Assembly (NCBI RefSeq): GCF_017308975.1
Contig: NZ_JADWPD010000002.1
Span: 248,001-312,000, forward strand
Direction: 5' to 3'
Origin: Amycolatopsis sp. MtRt-6
GTDB lineage: Bacteria; Actinomycetota; Actinomycetes; Mycobacteriales; Pseudonocardiaceae
Length of the DNA: 64,000 bases
Translations under genes and position numbers: made by a program
Notes under the pieces: model-generated
The model's input: only the letters and a program-made list of their open reading frames with translations
Told to the model about the DNA's origin: nothing
Database searches by the model: none
Shown: piece after piece, positions 19,652-26,890 of the stretch
How positions within the stretch are numbered: position 1 is the stretch's first letter
Layout of the letters: each line of letters starts with the position of its first letter

Positions 19652-20950
19652 ATGGGGTCCGCCTCCCGCCGGACGGCCGCGCGCCCGGGTGTGCTCACCG
19701 TGATCGCCGTGCTCGTCGTGGGTGTTTCCGTGCTGTGGCCGTGGAAATCGGGTGCCGCGCCGGTCGCGCCGATCACCGGCAACGCCACCCACTTCGACGC
19801 GCTCGGCGCGCCCTACGGCGGCTGTGGCCTGCCGCAGGACATGCTCGACTCGCCCGACTTCGTCGCGCTCAACGTCTACCACACCCCCGGCGACTACAGC
19901 TTCTACCCGCGGCCGATCCCGCCTGCGCAGGCCGCCAAGATCGGCCTGTGGGACAACGGCCGCAACTGCGGGCGGTTCGTGCAGGTCACCATCGGCGACT
20001 TCTGCACCGGCGTCAACGACGGCGCGCCGGGACAACCGTTCTGCCGCAACGGGTCCTGGGTGACCGACGGCTACGCGGGCGCCCAGCTGACCATGGTCGT
20101 GGCCGACAGCTGCGGCGACGCGAACGCCTGGTGCCGCGACGATCCCGGGCACCTCGACCTGTCGACGGCGTCGCTCAACCGGTTCGTGAAGAACGGCGTC
20201 CCGGTCGGGGACATGCACCCGGCGCACTGGAACAACCGGCGGGTTTCGTGGTCCTACGTGCCCGCCCCGAACTACACCGGCGACCTGAAACTCGGCTTCC
20301 TCCAAGGCGCGCAACGGTATTGGCCGGCGATCGCCGTGTCACACCTGCCCAACGGTGTCCACGGCGTGGAGTTCCTCGGCGCGGACGGCAGCTGGCAGCT
20401 GGCACAACCGAACAGCGACCTCGGGCAGGCCTTCGTCATCGGCCCGACCGCGACGGCCGGCACCGCGTACGCGATCCGGGTCCGGGACGCGAGCGACGCG
20501 CTCGTCAACGACGGGCGCGTCTACCGCTTCACGTTGCCGGACCAGTGCCTGTCCGGGTGCGCGGCCGCCTACACCGGCATCAGCTACACGACCGGGACCA
20601 GCACTCCGACGACCCCCACCACGCCGACGACGCCGACCACGCCGGCCGGGGCGTCGTGCGCGGTGACGTCCGCGGTCACGTCCTCGTGGAACGGTGGGTA
20701 CCAGCTGGAGTTCACCGTGCGGAACACCGGCTCGGCCGCGCTGGCCGGCTGGACCACGGCGTTCTCGTTCGCGGGCGGCCAGCAGCTGACCAGCTCGTGG
20801 AACGCCGTGCCGACGCAGTCCGGCCGGCAGGTGCGAGCGGCCAACGAGGCCTACAACGGGACAGTGGCGGCCGGCGCGACGACGACGTGGGGTGCCGTCG
20901 TGACCGGCACTTCCCAGCCGTTGGCCGAGCTCGCCTGCACCGCCCGCTGA
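19652..20950 (+). CDS. Secreted expansin-like protein with CBM2 cellulose-binding module
   Basis: This 432-residue exported protein loosens or binds plant cell-wall polysaccharide without hydrolysis. It has a signal segment at about residues 13-36 and an expansin double-psi barrel beginning NATHFDALGAPYGGCGLP, with a conserved VVADSCGD and an HLDLS motif carrying the expected Asp. The expansin C-terminal beta-sandwich follows (about 200-300). A Thr/Pro linker of TPT repeats leads to a C-terminal family 2 carbohydrate-binding module (about 326-432), with the paired Cys and the WNGGYQ, GWTT and SSWNA aromatic positions. The ATG at 19652 has AAGGAGAG upstream. A CebR-type box points to induction by cello-oligosaccharides. 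Confidence 0.88.
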   Translation: MGSASRRTAARPGVLTVIAVLVVGVSVLWPWKSGAAPVAPITGNATHFDALGAPYGGCGLPQDMLDSPDFVALNVYHTPGDYSFYPRPIPPAQAAKIGLWDNGRNCGRFVQVTIGDFCTGVNDGAPGQPFCRNGSWVTDGYAGAQLTMVVADSCGDANAWCRDDPGHLDLSTASLNRFVKNGVPVGDMHPAHWNNRRVSWSYVPAPNYTGDLKLGFLQGAQRYWPAIAVSHLPNGVHGVEFLGADGSWQLAQPNSDLGQAFVIGPTATAGTAYAIRVRDASDALVNDGRVYRFTLPDQCLSGCAAAYTGISYTTGTSTPTTPTTPTTPTTPAGASCAVTSAVTSSWNGGYQLEFTVRNTGSAALAGWTTAFSFAGGQQLTSSWNAVPTQSGRQVRAANEAYNGTVAAGATTTWGAVVTGTSQPLAELACTAR

Positions 20951-21007
20951 CCGTCCTCCGGCGGTGCCCCCTAGGCTCTTCGGCGGATCGCGGAGGGAGG
21001 TGACGGC

Positions 21008-22006
21008 GTGTCCGGACACGGACGCCTGCCACGGGTCAAGCGCGTGACCATCGAGGACGTGGCGCGGGAAGCCGGCGTGGGGCGGCAGACCGTTTCGCGT
21101 GCCCTGCGCGACCTGCCGGAGATCGCCCCGGACACCCGCGAGCGCGTGCTGGCCGCGGCGGCCCGGCTGGGGTACCGGCCGAGCGCGCTGGCGCAGGCCA
21201 TGCGCACCCAGCGGTCGGACGTCATCGCGCTGATCGTCTCCGACATCGCGAACCCCTTCTACCCGGCCGTGGCCCGCGGGGTGTACGACGCGGCGGCCGC
21301 GGCCGGGTGCAGTGTCGTGCTGTACAACACCGACGCCGACGCCGACCGGGAACGCGACGCCCTCGAGGACGCGCTGGCCCGCTCTGCACGCGGCGTCGTC
21401 GGCTTCTTCTACGGCCTGCCCGACGACGTCCTCGCCGGCTACGCGCGCTCGGTCCCGCTGGTCGTCGCCGACCGGCAGCTGCCGGCGGACGTGGCAGCGT
21501 CGGTGAGCAACGACTTCGCGACCGGCACCGCGGCCGCCGTCGGGCTGCTCGCGCGGCGGCCGGACGCCTGCCTCGGCATGGTGGCCGGCTCGGCCGGCGT
21601 CGCGGTCGACGAGCGGCGCCTCGCCTTCGCCACCGCCTGTGCCGCCCACGGGTTCGGCGACGTCACCGCCCGGATCGTGCCGGGGCCGCCGACCGTCGCG
21701 GGCGGCACGGAAGCCGCCCACCGGCTCCTCGACGCCTGGCCCGGCGTCAACGGCATCTTCGCCTTCAACGACCTGATGGGCACCGGGGCGGTGCGAGCGG
21801 TGCTCGCGCGCGGTGGCGCGGTCCCGCGGGACTGCGCCGTGGTCGGCTTCGACGACCTCGAGCTGTCGGCGTACCTGGACCCACCGCTCAGCACGGTCCG
21901 GATCGACAAGCACGGCCACGGGCAGGCTCTCGTCCGGGCTCTGCTGGCGGACACCGCGCACCGGATCTCGCTGCCGGTCTCGTTGATCAGCCGCGCGACC
22001 GCTTGA
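21008..22006 (+). CDS. LacI-family transcriptional regulator
   Basis: This 332-residue protein has an N-terminal LacI helix-turn-helix (VTIEDVAREAGVGRQTVSRAL, about residues 13-33), a hinge helix (RPSALAQAMRTQRSDVIALIVSDIANPFY) and a periplasmic-binding-protein-like sensor domain ending in GAVPRDCAVVGFDDLELSAYLDPPLSTVRID. The start is a GTG at 21008 preceded by GGAGGGAGGTGA. It lies 57 bp after the expansin gene on the same strand and could regulate it through the CebR-like box, but its ligand and operator are unproven. Its 3' end overlaps the convergent FtsW/RodA gene by 20 bp. Confidence 0.9.
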   Translation: MSGHGRLPRVKRVTIEDVAREAGVGRQTVSRALRDLPEIAPDTRERVLAAAARLGYRPSALAQAMRTQRSDVIALIVSDIANPFYPAVARGVYDAAAAAGCSVVLYNTDADADRERDALEDALARSARGVVGFFYGLPDDVLAGYARSVPLVVADRQLPADVAASVSNDFATGTAAAVGLLARRPDACLGMVAGSAGVAVDERRLAFATACAAHGFGDVTARIVPGPPTVAGGTEAAHRLLDAWPGVNGIFAFNDLMGTGAVRAVLARGGAVPRDCAVVGFDDLELSAYLDPPLSTVRIDKHGHGQALVRALLADTAHRISLPVSLISRATA

Positions 22007-23366
22007 GGCCCGCGTACGCCGGCGGTGCCGGCAGGCGCAGCAGTCCCCCGAACCGGCCCGGCCCGTGGTCGCGCAGCGCGGCGACGGCGTCGGCCTCGTG
22101 GCGCGCGCAGTTGGCGAGGATCCCGAACATCCCCAGGGTGACCAGCAACGACGAACCGCCGTAGGAGATCAGCGGCAACGTGACGCCGGTGACCGGCAGC
22201 AGGCCGACGACGTACCCGATGTTGATCGCGGCCTGGGCGACCACCAGCAGCGTGAGCGTGCCCGCCACGAGCCGGATCCAGGGGTCGAGGGCGCGGCGCG
22301 CGATCCGCGTCCCCACGACGGCGACGCCGGCGTAGAGCGCGATCACCGCGACGCAGCCGACGAAGCCGAGTTCCTCGCCGACGAGCGCGAAGATGAAGTC
22401 GTTCGCCACGCCGGGCAGGTAGCCCCAGTTGGCGCTCCCCCGCCCGAGCCCGCGGCCGAACACCCCGCCGTCGGCGAGCGCGTACAACGCCTGGGTCGTC
22501 TGGTAGGCACCGGAATCCGGGCCCGGCGAATCGGACAGAAACGTCAGGACGCGCCCGAGCCGGTAGTCCGCGGACAGGGCGAGCACGGTGAAGCCCGCGG
22601 CCGCCCCGGAGACCAGTGCCGCGAACAGCCCGGCCGGGATGCCCGCGAACCACAGCAGGCCCAGCGCGACCACGCCGAGGGTGATCGTGCCGCTGAGGTT
22701 CGGCTGGGCCATCACCAGCGCGAACATCAGCAGCGTCACCGGGACCACGGGCACCAGCAGGTGCCGCCACCGGTGCAGCAGGTGCTCCTTGGCCACCAGG
22801 ACGTGCGCGCCCCAGAGCACCAGCGCGAGCTTGGCGAACTCGATCGGCTGGATCGACTGCCCGGCGACGACGAACCAGCGCTGGGCCCCGCCGCCCGCCG
22901 AGCCCAGCGGGGTGAGCACGAGGACCAGCATGCCGAGCGCCGCGGCCATCGCCTTGCTCGCCAGTGCCCGGATCTTGCGCAGCGGCAGGCGCAGGCCGAG
23001 CCAGAACACGCCGGCCCCCAGGGCCAGGTACGTGAGGTGCTTGAAGAACAGGTCGTACTGACCGCCGCCGGTGCGCGGGTCGTAGGAGGAGACCGACGAC
23101 GCGCTCAGCACCATCACCACCCCGAAGAGCCCGAGGATCCCGGTGAGTGCCAGCACGAGGTGGAACGACGCGAGCGGCCGCGTCAGCCACCCGGTCAGCG
23201 CCTCCCCCGCACGCGGACGGCGGCCGGCTTCCCGTTCCTTGACGTCGATGGCGCGAACCTCTCCCCGCTCGGGGAAACGGCGGTTCCGTTCCCGGCCACG
23301 CCAAGCTAGCCACCCGCGGCTGGCAGGACGCTGAGAAAGCGAAATCCCGTCAGCGGCGATCTTCAC
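21987..23366 (-). CDS. FtsW/RodA/SpoVE-family peptidoglycan polymerase
   Basis: This 459-residue multi-pass membrane protein belongs to the SEDS glycosyltransferases that polymerise lipid II. Landmarks include LFGVVMVLSASSVSSY in the first membrane segment, FVVAGQSIQPIEFAKLALVLW, the catalytic-loop region ending RLGRVLTFLSDSPGPDSGAYQTTQALYALADGGVFGRGLGRGSANWGYLPGVANDFIFALVGEELGF, and the C-terminal GVTLPLISYGGSSLLVTLGMFGIL. About ten membrane segments are visible. The GTG at 23366 overlaps the upstream Rieske gene by 17 bp and has a weak ribosome site, so the true start could be inside the polar first 60 residues. No division-cluster genes are nearby, and it is probably an accessory paralogue. 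Confidence 0.85.
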   Translation of the reverse strand: MKIAADGISLSQRPASRGWLAWRGRERNRRFPERGEVRAIDVKEREAGRRPRAGEALTGWLTRPLASFHLVLALTGILGLFGVVMVLSASSVSSYDPRTGGGQYDLFFKHLTYLALGAGVFWLGLRLPLRKIRALASKAMAAALGMLVLVLTPLGSAGGGAQRWFVVAGQSIQPIEFAKLALVLWGAHVLVAKEHLLHRWRHLLVPVVPVTLLMFALVMAQPNLSGTITLGVVALGLLWFAGIPAGLFAALVSGAAAGFTVLALSADYRLGRVLTFLSDSPGPDSGAYQTTQALYALADGGVFGRGLGRGSANWGYLPGVANDFIFALVGEELGFVGCVAVIALYAGVAVVGTRIARRALDPWIRLVAGTLTLLVVAQAAINIGYVVGLLPVTGVTLPLISYGGSSLLVTLGMFGILANCARHEADAVAALRDHGPGRFGGLLRLPAPPAYAGLKRSRG

Positions 23367-24423
23367 GCAGGGCGTACCGGCGCTCGGCGTACGCGAGGTC
23401 GTCCCGCCACAACCGGGCCGCGGCCCGGCGCATGAGCGGCCGCAGGGCCGGCGCCAGCCGGGCCGCCACGGCGAACCCCGGCCGGTCGGAGGCGGCGATC
23501 GTGGCCTCGATCACCGCCGTGCGGGGCCGGCCGCCGGGGCCCGGGCCGAGCGGGGTCGCGTGGGTCTCCACCACGCTGCCGGCCCCCTCACCGTCCACAA
23601 TGGTCATCAGCACGGTGCGCGGGCCGGGGCAGGTGAACTCGGCGACCACCGGGACGCCGAGCTTGCCCGCGAGCCGGAACGTCACCTCGACGACGAACCG
23701 GTCGTCGGCCTCCGCGACGTCGACACCCTGCGGGGCCGAGAGCACGCGCAGCCGCGCGAAGGAGTACGGGTGGAACCACGCGCCGTGCCACGGGTCGAGG
23801 CGGTTGGCGACGACGTCTTCGGGCTCGCAGACGCCGGCCAGCGTCGCCACGGCGTCGACCGTGGTCCCGTCCGGGCGGACCGGCACGACCGGCCGTTCGG
23901 TCGGCTGTTCGCCGCCGGCGCGGTCGAGGCGGACCCACGCCAGGACGCCGTCGTCGTGGGACGGCAGCGCCGTCCACCCGGGCCGGTCCGCGCCGACGCG
24001 CAGGCCGTGCCACCGGCAGACCAGCTCGCCGCAGTGCACGCGTGCCTGGTCCAGCGGCGCGCCGAGGTGCGGGCACGCGCCCGGGCCGACGAGCAGCGCG
24101 CCGTCCGGGCCGCGCCACGCGACCAGCTCGCGCCCGCCCACCCGCGCCCCGAACGGCCGGTCGGCCCGGATGTCCCGGGCCGCGGCGAAGACGTACCAGT
24201 TGCCCGAGGGCCGGGCACCCGCCCGCTTGACCGCCGCCTCGATCAGCGCGGGGCTGCAGGCGGCGTAGGTGGGTTCCTGCCGGGCCCACGCCGGCTCCCG
24301 GAACGGCCGCACCGGCCACCGGGCCGGCCAGCGCTCGATCACCTGCCGCTTGAGATCCACCGGTCGCGCTCCCGCCTGTCCCGGCCGGCCGACGCGACCG
24401 GCACGAGAGCCATCGTCGGGCAT
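23350..24423 (-). CDS. Rieske [2Fe-2S] protein near the carotenoid cluster (DUF5914-like)
   Basis: This protein of about 357 residues has a Rieske domain with the ligands C-x-H in GACPHLGAPL and C-x2-H in LVCRWHGLRV. It is followed by a long START-like catalytic half without an obvious mononuclear-iron triad (HGAWFHPYSFARLRVLSAP, VEVTFRLAGKLGVPVVAEF). Similar Rieske proteins with a DUF5914 C-terminus occur beside actinomycete carotenoid genes, so ring or end-group oxidation is plausible. The ATG at 24423 is chosen. A GTG at 24360 (VDLKRQVIERW) is a good alternative. It sits 32 bp downstream of the MerR/B12 regulator on the same strand, suggesting co-transcription. Confidence 0.7.
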   Translation of the reverse strand: MPDDGSRAGRVGRPGQAGARPVDLKRQVIERWPARWPVRPFREPAWARQEPTYAACSPALIEAAVKRAGARPSGNWYVFAAARDIRADRPFGARVGGRELVAWRGPDGALLVGPGACPHLGAPLDQARVHCGELVCRWHGLRVGADRPGWTALPSHDDGVLAWVRLDRAGGEQPTERPVVPVRPDGTTVDAVATLAGVCEPEDVVANRLDPWHGAWFHPYSFARLRVLSAPQGVDVAEADDRFVVEVTFRLAGKLGVPVVAEFTCPGPRTVLMTIVDGEGAGSVVETHATPLGPGPGGRPRTAVIEATIAASDRPGFAVAARLAPALRPLMRRAAARLWRDDLAYAERRYALREDRR

Positions 24424-24455
24424 GTGGAGCGGTTGCGCAACGCTTTGCCACGGGT

Positions 24456-25358
24456 TCAGGCCTTCAGGCGTTCGGTGGCCAGCTCGAGCGCGGCGGGCAG
24501 GTCGTTGACCCAGGGGACGTCCCGCTCGACCAGGTTCGCCCAGCCCGGGCCCGCCGTCGCGCTGTCGAAACCGCGCTGCCGCAGCCGCCGGACGAGCAGG
24601 TCGTCGGCGGTGGCGGCGGACATCGACCACAGGAACACCACGACCGGGTCGAGCTTGGCCGCGACGGCGACGGTCGTCTCGGCCGGCACCAGCTGGCCGA
24701 GGTAGACCGCCGGGATGCCGACCTCCACCATGGCGGCCCGCAGCACCTCCATCGGCAGGCTGTGCCGCTCCTGCGGGCAGCACGCGAGCAGCACCGCCCG
24801 GCCGGGCGGGGTGTTCGCGAACCCGGCGCTGTAGCGCTGCAGGGCCAGCGAAATCTCTCCGGTGAGGGCCCATTCGGACGCGAAGCAGATGTCGCCGCGC
24901 AACCAGCGGCCGCCGAGGTGGCGCAACACGGGGACCAGCACCTCGGTCCAGGCCGCGGCCGGGCCGAGCGCGTCCAGCGTTTCGTCCAGCAGCGCGGCCA
25001 GCGCCGCGAAGTCGAGGCCTTCCGCGGCTCGCTCGAGCTCCTCGGCGCGCCGTTCGGCGGACAGCTCGGGGGCCGCTTCGCCGGCGTCGGAGAACGCCGC
25101 CGCGGCGGCCTCCCTCGCCCGCATGCCGCGGTCCATGAGCCGCTGCATGTACTGCAGGCGGCGGACGTCGGCGTCGGAGTACCGCCGGTGCCGCCCGTCG
25201 TCACGCAGCGTCGGGCCGACGCCGTACCGCGCGGCCCAGGTCCGCAGCGTCACCGGCGAGACGCCGAGCAGTTCGGCGACCTTGCCGGGTGTCCACGCCC
25301 CGCCGGGCCGGCCGCTCACCGCGTCGACGTCCATCCACACCACGTTTCCATCCGGCAC
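24456..25358 (-). CDS. MerR regulator with B12-binding domain (CarH/LitR-like)
   Basis: This 300-residue protein has a MerR helix-turn-helix (WTPGKVAELLGVSPVTLRTWAARYGV, then DGRHRRYSDADVRRLQYMQRL), a four-helix bundle and a C-terminal cobalamin-binding fold (VLLACCPQERHSLPMEVL, AVYLGQLVPAETTVAVA). CarH and LitR proteins use adenosylcobalamin to sense light and derepress carotenoid genes, which matches the divergent crt operon. Here the light-sensing Wx9EH motif reads W152-x9-E162-W163, and the candidate lower-ligand His is H199. The start is uncertain: GTG at 25358 or ATG at 25334. Light and B12 dependence therefore need testing. Confidence 0.8.
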   Translation of the reverse strand: MPDGNVVWMDVDAVSGRPGGAWTPGKVAELLGVSPVTLRTWAARYGVGPTLRDDGRHRRYSDADVRRLQYMQRLMDRGMRAREAAAAAFSDAGEAAPELSAERRAEELERAAEGLDFAALAALLDETLDALGPAAAWTEVLVPVLRHLGGRWLRGDICFASEWALTGEISLALQRYSAGFANTPPGRAVLLACCPQERHSLPMEVLRAAMVEVGIPAVYLGQLVPAETTVAVAAKLDPVVVFLWSMSAATADDLLVRRLRQRGFDSATAGPGWANLVERDVPWVNDLPAALELATERLKA

Positions 25359-25405
25359 CCGCCGGGCACGTACGGCACGCCCGGAAACACTCCGCGGACG
25401 GCTGT

Positions 25406-25480
25406 TTGTGACTCACGCCACAATTTGGCCGGCTCGCCGCGGGCTATGCCGTGCGAATCCGCATCGATCCACGGCGAGCC
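25406..25480. promoter_or_regulatory. Divergent control region between the MerR/B12 gene and crtE
   Basis: The 213-bp gap (25359-25571) holds the promoters of both the regulator and the crt operon. It contains TTGTG-N8-CACAA (25406-25423) and a 9-bp inverted repeat, GGCTCGCCG (25431-25439) with CGGCGAGCC (25472-25480), whose arms could form an RNA stem or an operator pair. I cannot place -10 and -35 elements with confidence. Confidence 0.4.
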
Positions 25481-25571
25481 CGCTCGGGTGCACCACGGTC
25501 AAGTGGACAAGCTACCGCTCGTGTGAAACGGTTGCGAATCGAATAGGCCGAGAGGGTAGCGGAGGGCGCGG

Positions 25572-26651
25572 ATGACCACGACGACCGAGCCGGTCTCCGC
25601 CGAGCGGCTGGACACGCTGGCCCGTCGCTGCCTCGCCGAGGCGCACGGTTTCGTGAGCGCGCGGGCGAAGGAGCACTTCTCCGGCCGCGCCGAAGGAGCG
25701 CTCGCGGAAACCGCGGTGCCGGAGTTCGTGGCGGGCGGGAAGTGTCTTCGGCCGCTTTTCGCCTACGTCGGCTGGCGGTGCGGGCAGCCGGAATCCGACG
25801 CCGCGATCCGCGCGGCCGCCGCGTTGGAGCTGCTGCACTGCTTCGCCATGGTCCAGGACGACGTGATGGACGGCTCGGCGCTGCGCCGGGGCCGCACCGC
25901 CCTGCACGTCCGGTTCGCCCGCTGGCACGAGGAGCAGGGCTGGGCGGGCTCGGCACCGCGGTTCGGCGAGTCCGCCGCGATCCTGTTCGGCGACCTGTTC
26001 CTGGTGTGGTCCGAGCAGCTGCTGCGCGAAAGCGGGCTGGCGGCCGAGCAGCTGGCCCGCGGCTGGCCGCACTACGACGCGATGCGGGCCGAACTGGCCG
26101 TCGGCCAGCTCGGCGACCTGGTCAACGACGCGCGGGCGCTGCCCGGCTGGGACACCCTCCTCGACGTGCTGCGCCGCAAGTCCGGCAACTACACGGTCCG
26201 CCGTCCGCTGGAGTTCGGCGCGGCGCTGGCCGGCTGCGGCCCGGAGCTGCGGGCCGCACTGGGCGAGTTCGGCGGCCTGGTGGGTGAGGCGTTCCAGCTC
26301 CGCGACGACCTGCTCGGCGTGTTCGGCGACCCGGCGGTCACGGGCAAGCCGGCCGGCCAGGACCTGCGCGACCGCAAGGCATCCAGCGTGGTGGTCCTCG
26401 CCGCGGCGATGGCCGGCCGGCGGCGCCGGGCCGAGTTGAACGAGCTGCTCGAGCTGGACACGGTGGACGACGAGGCGGTCACGCGCTGGCGGGAGCTGAT
26501 CGTGGCGACGGGCGCGCGGGAGCGCCTGGGCGAGCTGATCCGCGAGCGAGCGGACAAGGCCCTCGCGGCGATCGACCCGGCGGTCGTCCCGCACCACGCC
26601 GCCGACCTGCTCACCGCCCTCGCGGCGCGCTGCACGGAGCGGGACCGATGA
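25572..26651 (+). CDS. crtE: Geranylgeranyl diphosphate synthase
   Basis: This 359-residue trans-isoprenyl diphosphate synthase makes the C20 precursor for carotenoids. The first Asp-rich motif is in HCFAMVQDDVMDGSALRRG and the second in FQLRDDLLGVFGD. The GGKCLRPLF segment binds isopentenyl diphosphate. Length and motif spacing match CrtE-type enzymes. The ATG at 25572 has GGAGGG upstream. It is the first gene of the crt operon, and its stop overlaps a small ORF by 4 nt (ATGA at 26648). Confidence 0.92.
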   Translation: MTTTTEPVSAERLDTLARRCLAEAHGFVSARAKEHFSGRAEGALAETAVPEFVAGGKCLRPLFAYVGWRCGQPESDAAIRAAAALELLHCFAMVQDDVMDGSALRRGRTALHVRFARWHEEQGWAGSAPRFGESAAILFGDLFLVWSEQLLRESGLAAEQLARGWPHYDAMRAELAVGQLGDLVNDARALPGWDTLLDVLRRKSGNYTVRRPLEFGAALAGCGPELRAALGEFGGLVGEAFQLRDDLLGVFGDPAVTGKPAGQDLRDRKASSVVVLAAAMAGRRRRAELNELLELDTVDDEAVTRWRELIVATGARERLGELIRERADKALAAIDPAVVPHHAADLLTALAARCTERDR

Positions 26652-26890
26652 GGGGCGGGCCGATCCGCGCCCCAGCGACCAGGTACCCGCAGCGCCCGAC
26701 CCCGCCCCGCGGCGGCGAACCGCTCGCGGGCCACCCGCCCGCAGCGTTGCCGCTCACCGGCGGCTCGCAGGCAGCTCACGCCGCCACAACCCCGCCCCAC
26801 ACCCGGCGCTCGCACCCAACCCACACCGCCACAACCCCGCCCCACACCGGCGCCCCACTCACCCTCCCCGGCGCGGAGCCGAACCGATGA
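26648..26890 (+). CDS. 80-residue Pro/Thr/His-rich ORF between crtE and crtI
   Basis: The ATG overlaps the crtE stop (ATGA, 26648-26651) and the TGA overlaps the crtI start (ATGA, 26887-26890). The ORF therefore exactly bridges two genes that would otherwise be 235 bp apart in an operon where all other joints are about 4 nt. The product is low-complexity, with ATTPPHT repeated, no hydrophobic segment and no recognised domain. It may be a real small protein, a translational bridge, or a decayed gene kept open by coupling. No homolog can be named from the sequence alone. Confidence 0.4.
   Translation: MRGGPIRAPATRYPQRPTPPRGGEPLAGHPPAALPLTGGSQAAHAATTPPHTRRSHPTHTATTPPHTGAPLTLPGAEPNR
26781..26848. 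repeat. Direct repeat of a C-rich 23-mer within the crtE-crtI bridge ORF
   Basis: The same 23 bases, from CCGCCACAAC to CCCCACACC, occur at 26781-26803 and 26826-26848, 45 bp apart and in the same reading frame. The strand is almost free of T. The repeat gives the two ATTPPHT motifs of the small ORF. Confidence 0.7.

Noticed and set aside
20600..20650. ACG/CCG-rich repeat as a regulatory microsatellite
   Set aside because: It simply encodes the Thr/Pro linker between the expansin and CBM2 domains.
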